DNA from: Nocardioides renjunii
GTDB lineage: Bacteria; Actinomycetota; Actinomycetes; Propionibacteriales; Nocardioidaceae
Direction of reading: 5' to 3'
DNA: 64,000 nt
Assembly (NCBI RefSeq): GCF_034661175.1
Contig: NZ_CP141058.1
Location: forward strand, 3,038,001-3,102,000
This document shows positions 15,658-23,019 of this stretch, in pieces. The translations under genes were made by a program, and so were the position numbers. Position 1 is the stretch's first letter; each line of letters begins with the position of its first letter. Below the pieces are notes generated by a model that saw only the letters and a list, made by a program, of their open reading frames with translations, was not told the origin of the DNA and did no database searches.

Positions 15658-17249
15658 CGGGCGTCCCTCGTCCCGAGCGCGGCGGCCACTTCCTCCACGA
15701 CGAGCCACGGGGCGCCGAGGACCTTGGTGACCTGCGGCGCGAACGACGGCGACTCGGCGAGCACCCGACGCGGCGGTCCGCTGGAGACGACCTCGCCCTC
15801 GGCCATCACGACCACCTCGTCGGCGACGTGGGCCGCGAACTCCACGTCGTGGGTCGCGAGCAGCACCGCGTGCCCGTCCTCGGCGAGGCCCGCGACGATG
15901 CGGGCGAGCTCGCCCTTGCCGGCGTAGTCCAGGCCGCGCGTGGGCTCGTCGAGCAGCACGACCGGCGGGCGGGCGGTGAGGACGATCGACAGGGCGAGCG
16001 CGAGCCGCTGGCCCTCGGAGAGGTCGCGCGGGTGGATCCGCGGGTCGATCCCGGGCGCCAGCCGGTCGAGGAGGGCGCGGCAGGTGCCGGGCGCGGCATC
16101 GGCGCCGGTGTCCGCGGCGGCGCACTCCTCGTCGACCGTCTCGAGGTAGAGCAGGTCGGCGGCCGTCTGCGGCACGAGCCCGACGCGTGTACGACGCTCG
16201 GCGGGCGCGAGGGCGGCGGGGTCGCGACCGTCGACGTCGACGGTGCCCGAGCGGCGCCGACCCGTGCCCTGCAGCGCCCAGATGAGGCTGGACTTGCCGG
16301 ACCCGTTGCGACCCATCAGCACGGTCACCTGACCGGCCGCGAGCGTCAGGTCCAGGTCGCGGACCGCGGCGTGGGAGCCGTGGACGACCGTGACGCCGCG
16401 CGCCGCGAGCAGCGCCGGGGACGCCACGGCAGGGGTGGGGTCGGGAGCGACGAGCTCCGGCAGCGAGCGGGCGTGCCGCCGGGCGTCGCGCACCGTCAGC
16501 GGCAGCGGCTCCCAGCCGGCGAGGCGGCCCAGCTCGACCAGCGGCGGCGCCACCGGCGAGTCCCGGAGCACCTGCTGGGGCTCGTCGACGCGGACGGAGC
16601 CGTCGCCGGTGACCAGGCAGATGCGGTCGGCGAACGGCACGACCCGCTCGAGCCGGTGCTCGGCGAGCAGCACGGTCAGGCCGAGGTCGTGGACCAGCCG
16701 GGTGATGGTCGCGAGGACGTCCTCGGCCGCGGTGGGGTCGAGGGCCGACGTCGGCTCGTCCAGCACGAGGACGCGGGGATGCGTGGTGAGGACGGAGCCG
16801 ATGGCGACCCGCTGCTGCTGGCCACCGGAGAGGGTGCGGAGGTCCCGGGCGCGGAGGTCGGCGATGCCGAGCAGGTCGAGCGTCTCCTCGACCCGGCGCC
16901 GCATCGTCTCGGGAGCGGTCCCGAGCTGCTCCATGCCGTAGGCCAGCTCCTCCTCGACCGTGTCGGCGACGAAGCCCGAGAGCGGGTCCTGGCCCACGTA
17001 GCCGACGAGGTGCGCCCGCTCCCGCGGCGGCTGGTCCACGATGCTGCGGCCGTCGAGCAGGACGTCGCCGGTGAGGACGCCGCCGGTGAACCTCGGCACG
17101 AGGCCGGTCACCACGCCGAGGAGCGTCGACTTCCCGACGCCGGTCCGCCCGGAGACGAGGACCAGCTCACCCTCGTCGAGGGTGAGGTCGACGCCGCGGA
17201 GGACGTGGTGCTCGGCGTAGCGCAGGCCGATGTCGCGCAGCTCGATCAT
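15654..17249 (-). CDS. ECF transporter ATPase, two ABC domains fused
   Basis: 531 residues with two complete ABC cassettes. The first has Walker A GRTGVGKST (34-42), signature LSGGQQQR and Walker B VLVLDEPTSALD. The second has GRNGSGKSS, LSEGQRLAL and VVLLDEPTRGLD. This single protein replaces the usual EcfA1/EcfA2 pair. It energises the importer through the T component; T, A and S are joined by 4-bp ATGA overlaps, implying fixed stoichiometry. Start ATG chosen at MIELRDIGLRYAE. Confidence 0.95.
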   Translation of the reverse strand: MIELRDIGLRYAEHHVLRGVDLTLDEGELVLVSGRTGVGKSTLLGVVTGLVPRFTGGVLTGDVLLDGRSIVDQPPRERAHLVGYVGQDPLSGFVADTVEEELAYGMEQLGTAPETMRRRVEETLDLLGIADLRARDLRTLSGGQQQRVAIGSVLTTHPRVLVLDEPTSALDPTAAEDVLATITRLVHDLGLTVLLAEHRLERVVPFADRICLVTGDGSVRVDEPQQVLRDSPVAPPLVELGRLAGWEPLPLTVRDARRHARSLPELVAPDPTPAVASPALLAARGVTVVHGSHAAVRDLDLTLAAGQVTVLMGRNGSGKSSLIWALQGTGRRRSGTVDVDGRDPAALAPAERRTRVGLVPQTAADLLYLETVDEECAAADTGADAAPGTCRALLDRLAPGIDPRIHPRDLSEGQRLALALSIVLTARPPVVLLDEPTRGLDYAGKGELARIVAGLAEDGHAVLLATHDVEFAAHVADEVVVMAEGEVVSSGPPRRVLAESPSFAPQVTKVLGAPWLVVEEVAAALGTRDAR

Positions 17250-18358
17250 GCCGTCGCCTCGAGCTGGGCCAGGGCGCTGGCCGGGACCGGCGTGGCGACG
17301 GCCGGGACGGCGCCCAGGACGCCGACGGCGAGGGCGAGCGGGGAGAGGTACGGCGCCACGTCGACGCCCGGGTAGGCGACGGCGACCTGCGTGTGGGCGA
17401 CGTACCAGCCCAGCACGGCCACGACCACCCCGGTGGCGACGGTCAGCAGCTCCGGTGCGCGCCACGGATCGGGGCGGTAGCGGGTCCGCTGCACCCGGCG
17501 GCCGGCGCTGACCATCCCCAGCACGGCCACCGCCACGCCCGCGCCAAGCATCGGCAGGGCGAGGACGCGCGGGGCGGTCGGGTCGAGCCACGCGTAGGTC
17601 CCGACGCAGATGCCGGTCAGCGCGAGCAGCAGCAGCGATCCGGTGAGCCGGCGCTCGCGGGGCGTCGCTCCCCCGGAGCGACCGTAGCCGCGGGTGTCCA
17701 TGCCGGCGGCCAGCGCGAGGGAGCGCTCGAGCGCGTCCTCGAGGACCGGGACGAGGAAGCGGCGCAGGCGCGCGACACCGGTCGTCGTACCGCCGCGGAG
17801 CGCCTGGGCGGCGCGGACCCGGCGGGCGCTGTCGGCGAGCTGCGGGAAGATCGTCACGGCGACGACCATCGCGGTGCCGATCTCGTAGAGCGCCGGGGGC
17901 ACCGACGCGAGGAGCCGCTTGGGGTTCGCGAGCGAGTTGGCCGCTCCGACGCACAGGATGATCGCGGCGAGCCGGAGGCCGTCGTAGAGCCCGGCGAGCA
18001 GCGCCTCGCTGGTGACCGGCCCGAGCAGCCGGATCCCGGCCGCCCAGTCGGGCAGCGGGACCTCGGGCAGCTCCAGCAGCACGTGGCCGACCGCCTGGCC
18101 GCCGAAGACGATCCGGAACACCACCCGGAGGACCACCGTCATGGCGGCGAGCAGGGCGTACAGCCGGAACGACCGGCCGTAGGGATGCCCGGACCGGCGT
18201 GCCATCACCACGACCGTCGCCGACCCCATGACGAGGATCAGCACCAGCGGGTTGGTGGTCAGGGACGCAGCAGTGGCCAGCCCGATCGCCCAGGACCACC
18301 AGGCGATCGGGTGCAGGTCACGCGGCAGTCCCGTCACGGGCACGGCCGGTCCGGGCAC
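17246..18358 (-). CDS. ECF transporter transmembrane (T) component
   Basis: 370 residues, GTG start. N-terminal helices (HPIAWWSWAIGLATAAS) are followed by the coupling region with the two small-residue/Arg motifs of EcfT proteins: RRVRAAQALRGG and LAAGMDTRGYGRSGG. An extra set of C-terminal helices extends it about 100 residues beyond the usual 250-270. Its stop overlaps the ATPase start. It begins 6 bp after the DUF4430-like gene, consistent with one operon. Confidence 0.92.
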   Translation of the reverse strand: MPGPAVPVTGLPRDLHPIAWWSWAIGLATAASLTTNPLVLILVMGSATVVVMARRSGHPYGRSFRLYALLAAMTVVLRVVFRIVFGGQAVGHVLLELPEVPLPDWAAGIRLLGPVTSEALLAGLYDGLRLAAIILCVGAANSLANPKRLLASVPPALYEIGTAMVVAVTIFPQLADSARRVRAAQALRGGTTTGVARLRRFLVPVLEDALERSLALAAGMDTRGYGRSGGATPRERRLTGSLLLLALTGICVGTYAWLDPTAPRVLALPMLGAGVAVAVLGMVSAGRRVQRTRYRPDPWRAPELLTVATGVVVAVLGWYVAHTQVAVAYPGVDVAPYLSPLALAVGVLGAVPAVATPVPASALAQLEATA

Positions 18359-18364
18359 GGCGCG

Positions 18365-19444
18365 TCAGACCCCCCGTCTACGACGCGCCACGACGCCACT
18401 GACCACGATCGCGATCGCGAGCAGGGCGACGACACCCCACGTCACCGCGGCCGGCACCTTGGCCGGCTCGTCGGCAGCCGGTCGACCGGCCTCCGTGGGA
18501 GCACTGGGACTTGAGTCTCCCGGAGACTCAGAGCCGGGATCGGCGGCCGTGGGGTCCTCACTGGCGCTTGAGTCTCCAGGAGACTCATCGTCGAGGGAGC
18601 CGTCCCGGGCGGCATTCTTGGACCGTGAGTCGCTGGGAGACTCAGAGGCCAGGGGCGACTCGGTGGGGTCGCTCGGCGACGACTGCGAGGGCGACTCGGC
18701 AGGCGACCCGGAGGGCGACTCGGAGGGCGACGCCGTCGGGGAACCGGACGGGGTCGCGGTCGGGGACGGGCTCGGCGACGACCCGCCGCCGGTCCCGCCC
18801 GAGCCGCCCGTGCCCCCACTGTTGCCGCCACCGTTGCTGCCGCCCTTGCCGCCACCGCCACCGCCACCGCCGCCGTTGCCCTGGCCACCGGTCGTCGGGG
18901 TCGGGGACGACGGGGAGGCGGTCGGGGACGGGGAAGGCGTGGGCGCGGGGGCCACCGGCGGCGCCACGCCGGGCGGTACGGCGTTGCCCGTGCCCTGCTT
19001 CCAGGACCAGCCGACCGACCCGCCGGCGGGGACGGTCAGACCGCCGACGCCGGAGGACGAGTACGTCCACGATCCGGCAGAGCCGTCGGACCACCACAGG
19101 CCCCAGTAGGCGTCGACCGGCGAGGCGTTGACGCACGGGTCCGCGGTGGGCACTCCGTTGACGCGGCACACGAAGCCCGGCTGCCGGGTCGCGTAGGAGA
19201 TGCCGACCCCGACGGAGGCGAAGATCGCGTCAGCGGTCCTGCCGCCGCCGTCGGCCGCGCACGCGGTGGTGGTGCCCCCGCCGAGCTCGCGGTAGTCGAC
19301 GACCACGCTGACGCCACCGGCCGAGGTGCAGGTGGCCGCGTCAGCGGGCGCGAGGACCGCCGTCGGGGCGAGCAGGACCGGTCCTGCACCGAGCACGGCC
19401 ACGGCCAGTGCCCGGGTGAGGGACCGCATCCTCGAGGCGCTCAT
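18365..19444 (-). CDS. Membrane-anchored DUF4430-like (transcobalamin beta-domain-like) protein
   Basis: 359 residues. Signal peptide (about 1-36, ending ADA). Residues 38-150 form a Cys-containing domain: VSVVVDYREL...GFVCRVNGVPTADPC, then DAYWGLWWSDGSAGSWTYSS and LTVPAGGSVGWSWKQG. The YW...G layout and final aromatic strand match DUF4430, the fold of the B12-covering beta domain of transcobalamin. A Pro/Ser then Gly-rich linker (about 160-225) and Ser/Glu/Pro repeats including three ESPxDS units follow. The protein ends in one membrane helix (VTWGVVALLAIAIVVSGVVA) and RRRR. Inferred role: surface corrinoid capture, with the preceding gene product, for the ECF importer. Confidence 0.75.
   Translation of the reverse strand: MSASRMRSLTRALAVAVLGAGPVLLAPTAVLAPADAATCTSAGGVSVVVDYRELGGGTTTACAADGGGRTADAIFASVGVGISYATRQPGFVCRVNGVPTADPCVNASPVDAYWGLWWSDGSAGSWTYSSSGVGGLTVPAGGSVGWSWKQGTGNAVPPGVAPPVAPAPTPSPSPTASPSSPTPTTGGQGNGGGGGGGGGKGGSNGGGNSGGTGGSGGTGGGSSPSPSPTATPSGSPTASPSESPSGSPAESPSQSSPSDPTESPLASESPSDSRSKNAARDGSLDDESPGDSSASEDPTAADPGSESPGDSSPSAPTEAGRPAADEPAKVPAAVTWGVVALLAIAIVVSGVVARRRRGV
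18512..18644. repeat. Three TGAGTC palindromes at exact 57-bp spacing inside a gene
   Basis: Copies at 18512-18530, 18569-18587 and 18626-18644. The first two have perfect 9-bp arms, TGAGTCTCC and GGAGACTCA, around one base; the third is TGAGTC-N7-GACTCA. They encode the ESPGDS or ESPSDS part of a 19-residue period in the extracellular linker. The 38 bp between palindromes are not conserved. Confidence 0.75.
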
Positions 19445-19451
19445 CGGTGCA

Positions 19452-21149
19452 TCAGCCCTTGGCGGCCTTGAGCCTGAACGTAGTGACCGCCCGCCGGGCC
19501 CCCGACGCGGTCTGCACGGCCTTCACCTTGACGGTGCCTCGGGCGAGGAGCTTGCGGGCCGGCTTGGTCAGGGTGAGGACGAGCTTCTTCTCGGCTCCGG
19601 GGGCGATGGCGTAGCTCCGCCTGGCGACGGTCACGACCTTCTTCGCCTTCCCGAGCCTCACCTTGCCGGCCGTGCTCACCGTGAGCTTGCCGAAGCAGGG
19701 CTGGGCGCTCTCGCACGTCAGGTCGACCTTGAAGCGGTTCTTGCGGACCTTCTCGGTCCGGCTCACGTCGAGGTCGCCCACCATCGGCGCGGCCGGGGGC
19801 ACGGCCGGGGGCACGGCCGGCACGGCCGTCGCGCTGGTCGTGGCGGTGGTGGTGCCGCCGAGCGTGGCCACGGTGAACGTGTGGGCGGCCGCTCCCGCAG
19901 GCAGGGTGAACGCGACGGCCAGGTCCGAGCCCGTGCCGACGACGCGTCGGGCGTCGCTGCCGAAGCTCACGCACGCCTGCTCGCCCGCCGCGACGCCGCG
20001 GACGGTGACGGTGACGGTGCTCTTCTCGACCGCGGTGACGGGGGCCGAGACGCCGAGCGAGGTGCTCGCGGCCGGCGCCCACAGCAGCGCGGGGGCGGCC
20101 TGGAAGGAGGCGCGGCGCCACGTGTCGCGCACGGTGGCGTTTCCGGCGATGCCGTCGACGCGTGCGGCGGTCAGGTCCGCCGCGTTGTAGGCGATGGCCC
20201 CCGTGGGCGCCCGGCTTGCGCAGGCGCCGGCGTCGGCGACCTGCAGGCTCCGCACCCACGCGGCAGCCTTCGCGGCGGAGGCCTGCCGACCTGCGCGGCC
20301 GAGCGCCCAGCCGGCGAGCCCGGTGCTGTTGGAGTTGGCACCCGGAGTGGACGAGTCACCCTCCAGCGACCCGTCCGCGCGCTGGACCGACTCCAGCCAC
20401 GCGGTGGCCTCGGCGATCGCTGCGGTCACCTCGGGCGAGGTGTTGCCGGACTCGAGCAGCGAGAGCACGGCGAGCCCGGTGGTGTCGGGCGCGACGCCGG
20501 TGGCGTCGGCCGCGCACGCAGCGGCGTCGAGGTCGAAGCGGAAGTAGCCGGCGGGGCACTGCTGCGCCAGCAGGGCTGCCGTGGCGTCCGAGGCCTCCGG
20601 CGACCCGGCGACCGTCAGCGCCTCGGCGGCGAAGGCCTGGCCGATGGTGTTGGCGTAGTCGCCGAAGGAGCTGTCGTCGCCGACGACGCCGGTGGTGTCG
20701 TCGGTCAGGTCCTCGAGCTGGTCGACCAGGTTCACCGCGGCGTACGCGGTGGCCGCGTCGCGCCCGATGCGCTGGGTGAAGGCGGCCGCCTTGGCGGTGG
20801 CGTTGGCGTAGTAGCCGATCTGCGTGAAGTCGTAGGGCGGGTCGGAGTCGTACTCGTCGGACTGCACATAGCCGTACGGGTTGGTGGGTGAGGACACCAG
20901 CCTGCCCGCGATCGCGTCCGCGACGCGCGCGGCGTCCGCGCTGCGCCCGGTGGCGTCGAGCGCGAGGCCCGCGTCGATGCTCAGGCCGACGTCCGCGCCG
21001 AAGCTGCCGAGGGCGACGCCGTCGGTGAGCTGGGTGCCGATCCAGTCGGTGACGAGCTGGGTGGGCGGCACCGGAGCGGCCGCGGCGGCGCTCGGGGCCA
21101 GGGTCGCAGCGGCGAGGGCGACGACCGCCAGGCCGGAGGTGAGCTTCAT
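19452..21149 (-). CDS. Secreted alpha/alpha-toroid protein (transcobalamin alpha-domain-like), B12-riboswitch controlled
   Basis: 565 residues with a signal peptide (MKLTSGLAVVALAAATLAPSA). Residues about 30-350 form helical repeats of the prenyltransferase/squalene-cyclase/transcobalamin type: DTTGLAVLSLLESG, AEATAWLESVQRADGS, SNSTGLAGWALG, AAAWVRSLQ. The C-terminal 200 residues look like Ig or beta modules (VTVTVRGVAAGEQACVSFG; a basic end). No membrane anchor is seen. Catalytic Asp motifs of cyclases are absent, supporting a binding role. The ATG at 21149 is the first codon after the riboswitch hairpin; frame upstream of it is aptamer. The DUF4430-like gene follows after 7 bp. Confidence 0.78.
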   Translation of the reverse strand: MKLTSGLAVVALAAATLAPSAAAAAPVPPTQLVTDWIGTQLTDGVALGSFGADVGLSIDAGLALDATGRSADAARVADAIAGRLVSSPTNPYGYVQSDEYDSDPPYDFTQIGYYANATAKAAAFTQRIGRDAATAYAAVNLVDQLEDLTDDTTGVVGDDSSFGDYANTIGQAFAAEALTVAGSPEASDATAALLAQQCPAGYFRFDLDAAACAADATGVAPDTTGLAVLSLLESGNTSPEVTAAIAEATAWLESVQRADGSLEGDSSTPGANSNSTGLAGWALGRAGRQASAAKAAAWVRSLQVADAGACASRAPTGAIAYNAADLTAARVDGIAGNATVRDTWRRASFQAAPALLWAPAASTSLGVSAPVTAVEKSTVTVTVRGVAAGEQACVSFGSDARRVVGTGSDLAVAFTLPAGAAAHTFTVATLGGTTTATTSATAVPAVPPAVPPAAPMVGDLDVSRTEKVRKNRFKVDLTCESAQPCFGKLTVSTAGKVRLGKAKKVVTVARRSYAIAPGAEKKLVLTLTKPARKLLARGTVKVKAVQTASGARRAVTTFRLKAAKG

Positions 21150-21153
21150 GTTC

Positions 21154-21182
21154 CCTTCCCTCACTGCGACAACGAGGGAAGG
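21154..21182 (-). promoter_or_regulatory. Ribosome-site-sequestering hairpin (riboswitch expression platform)
   Basis: On the minus strand CCTTCCCTC, 11-base loop, GAGGGAAGG: a perfect 9-bp stem ending 4 nt before the ATG. The Shine-Dalgarno sequence GAGGGAAGG is wholly in the 3' arm, so folding would block translation. It lies between the B12 aptamer and the start codon, as expected for a translational riboswitch. Confidence 0.8.
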
Positions 21183-21231
21183 CCGGAGCCGTTCGCCTCG
21201 CTGCATTCCTCGACAGCGATGGTGATCATGA

Positions 21232-21345
21232 CGCGGCGAGGCGGGTGTTCCGGCTTGCACGGGACGTGGCCCGTGCCCACGGTTGCGGGTCAGCGCCGGT
21301 TTCGGACCGGCTTTCCCCACCTCGGGCGTGACTGGTGCCGACCCG
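21232..21345 (-). ncRNA. Cobalamin riboswitch
   Basis: Read on the minus strand this has the conserved order of the B12 element: GGTGGGGAAAGCCGG, GTCCGAAACCGGC, the core GCTGACCCGCAACCGTG, a GGGCACGG...CCGTGC stem, and the B12 box GCAAGCCGGAACACCCGCC. These match the actinobacterial form of the Rfam cobalamin aptamer (RF00174). The ends are approximate because the outer P1 stem was not folded. It controls the alpha-toroid/DUF4430/ECF operon, normally switching it off when adenosyl- or other cobalamin is plentiful. Confidence 0.85.
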
Positions 21346-21396
21346 GACGGGTGCGGCGGGCGAAGCGTAACCCTCGCGCGCCCCGGGACGCACGTC

Positions 21397-21422
21397 GGCC
21401 CGGCGTCGTGGGACGCCGGGCC
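21397..21422 (-). terminator. GC-rich hairpin after the alpha-toroid paralogue
   Basis: GGCCCGGCGT and ACGCCGGGCC form a perfect 10-bp stem with a 6-base loop, 31 bp beyond the stop at 21454. No T-run follows, which is common in actinobacteria. It separates the upstream gene from the riboswitch. Confidence 0.65.
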
Positions 21423-21453
21423 GGTGCGCTCGATCGAGCGGTGGAGCAGTGGG

Positions 21454-22863
21454 TCAGTTGCGGACCCGGAGGGACGTCCGCGCCTCGTCGTCGGACGTCT
21501 TGACGAGCGCGACGCGCCGCTGGTTGCCGGTGGGCAGCTGCAGCTTGCGCACGATCTTCGCGCCCGACTTCTTGCCCTTCACGCGCAGGAAGTCGCCCTT
21601 GACCTGCATGCAGGCGCTCTCGCTGGGCGCCAGGCCGTAGACCTGGAACTGCACGTTGTCGCCGGCCCGGGCCTCACGACGCACGGACACGATGCGCAGC
21701 TTGTCCTTGCTGGCCGGGGCGAACTGCAGGCCGAGGATCGCCTGGGCGGTGGCGCGGCGCCACTCGCCTCGGGCGTCGGCCGGGATCCCGGTGGTGGTGG
21801 CCGCGGTGACGCGGTCCCTGCGGTAGGCGACGGCGCCCGTGTCCTTGGTCAGCGCGGTGCGGCACTTGTACTTGTCGACCGGCTGGTTCTTGCGGATCCA
21901 CAGCGCCGCCTTGAGGGCCGCGTCGCGGTTCTTGAGCAGGCCCAGGGCGTAGCCGCCCACGGCGGTGGAGTTGGTGTTGATCGAGGCCCCGGGGCCGGCG
22001 CTGCGGATCGCGCCGCTGCCACGTTGACGCTCGGCCAGCCACGTGCCGGCCTTGGCCAGGGCGCCCTGGACCGCGGCGCTCCTGTCGCCGGACTCGACCA
22101 GGTTGATCACCGCGAGGGCGGTGGCGTCCGGGTCGGCCTCGCTCCCCGCGGCACCTTCCGTGCACGACTGGTTCGGCACGTCGGCCTTGGCGAAGTCGAG
22201 CCGGAAGTAGCCCGAGGCGCACTGCTGCTTGAGCAGGAAGTCGCGAGCCGCGCCCGCCTCGGCGGACCCGGCCAGCGTCAGCGCGCGCACGGCGTAGGAC
22301 TGCCCGACGACGTTCGCGAAGTTGCCGAACTCCGACTTGTCGAAGATCCGGCCAGCGAAGGCGGCGGCCTGCGGCTCGGCAGCCGGGTCCGCCGGCACGT
22401 TGGCCGTGCGCTCCTCCAGCCGGGCGATCAGGTTGACGCCGCCGTAGCTGGTCGGGTTCTTCTTGGCGGTGCGGGCGAAGGTCGCGGCCTTGCCCAGCGC
22501 CCCGGCGTAGGACTCCTTCGTCCCGTCACCGACGTACTCACCGATGCGCGGCTCGAGCGAGTTGTTGATCGCCGTGACGGTGCCGCCCTGGCTGGCGACG
22601 GTCGCGAGCGCCAGGCCGGTGTCGATGGTGAGACCGAAGTCGGGGCCCTGCGGGGTCGTGATGAGCCCGTTGCTGAGCTCCCCGGCGATCCACTCGGCGG
22701 CGATCGTCGAGGGCGTGCTGTCGGTGGACGCGGCCGCCTGGGCGGCACGGAGGGCCGGCGACGGGTCCGCCGAGGCCGGCGGGGCGGCGAGGACGCCGAT
22801 CCCCAGGGCGGCGGTCGACAGGGCGAGGGCCGCCGTACGGATGGGTCGGTTGCGATGGTGCAT
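21454..22863 (-). CDS. Secreted alpha/alpha-toroid protein, paralogue of the 19452-21149 product
   Basis: 469 residues with a signal peptide (HHRNRPIRTAALALSTAALGIGVLAAPPASA). It shares ordered motifs with its neighbour: LTIDTGLALATV, NVVGQSYAVRALTLAGSAEA, QCASGYFRLDF, DATALAVINLVESGD, TWLAERQRGSGA, NSTAVGGYALG and LWIRKNQ. The C-terminal about 70 residues form a basic beta-like module ending in TSLRVRN. Probably a duplicate corrinoid- or other small-ligand-binding protein. It ends without an anchor. It has the same type of start-site hairpin but no visible B12 aptamer, so its control has diverged. Confidence 0.75.
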   Translation of the reverse strand: MHHRNRPIRTAALALSTAALGIGVLAAPPASADPSPALRAAQAAASTDSTPSTIAAEWIAGELSNGLITTPQGPDFGLTIDTGLALATVASQGGTVTAINNSLEPRIGEYVGDGTKESYAGALGKAATFARTAKKNPTSYGGVNLIARLEERTANVPADPAAEPQAAAFAGRIFDKSEFGNFANVVGQSYAVRALTLAGSAEAGAARDFLLKQQCASGYFRLDFAKADVPNQSCTEGAAGSEADPDATALAVINLVESGDRSAAVQGALAKAGTWLAERQRGSGAIRSAGPGASINTNSTAVGGYALGLLKNRDAALKAALWIRKNQPVDKYKCRTALTKDTGAVAYRRDRVTAATTTGIPADARGEWRRATAQAILGLQFAPASKDKLRIVSVRREARAGDNVQFQVYGLAPSESACMQVKGDFLRVKGKKSGAKIVRKLQLPTGNQRRVALVKTSDDEARTSLRVRN

Positions 22864-22868
22864 GACTT

Positions 22869-22891
22869 CCTTCCCGCTCGCGGAGGGAAGG
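22869..22891 (-). promoter_or_regulatory. Start-site hairpin of the alpha-toroid paralogue
   Basis: CCTTCCC, 9-base loop, GGGAAGG on the minus strand, 5 nt before the ATG, with the Shine-Dalgarno in the 3' arm. Its arm sequence matches the riboswitch hairpin of the neighbouring paralogue (21154-21182). Confidence 0.65.
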
Positions 22892-22949
22892 CGCGACGAC
22901 GTACGACGGCGCGAACCGTCCCCCGGGTGGTGCGAGCGTTGGTTGGTGA

Positions 22950-22964
22950 TGTGACCACTGTGAC
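22950..22964 (-). promoter_or_regulatory. GTCACA direct repeat, possible MtrA-type site
   Basis: GTCACA-GTG-GTCACA on the minus strand, about 90 bp before the paralogue start: two half-sites 9 bp apart. Direct GTCACA repeats with this spacing are the described pattern for the actinobacterial response regulator MtrA. Match by eye, one site only. Confidence 0.3.
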
Positions 22965-23019
22965 GCGCGAGCACCCTAACAAGTTGTCTAGACCGCGCGG
23001 CACCTCCCGGGGGGAGGGG

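Noticed and set aside
18512..18644. 57-bp periodic palindromes as a CRISPR array
   Set aside because: They are inside an intact gene, spacers and repeats are too short and coding, there are no cas genes, and the spacing is codon-based.
18700..18900. Low-complexity Gly/Ser stretch as a sequencing error
   Set aside because: Frame stays open on the minus strand through signal peptide, domain, linker and membrane anchor, so it is a real linker.
21150..21320. N-terminal extension of the alpha-toroid protein into the upstream frame
   Set aside because: The extra 57 codons are the cobalamin aptamer and its hairpin; a signal peptide starts exactly at the ATG at 21149.
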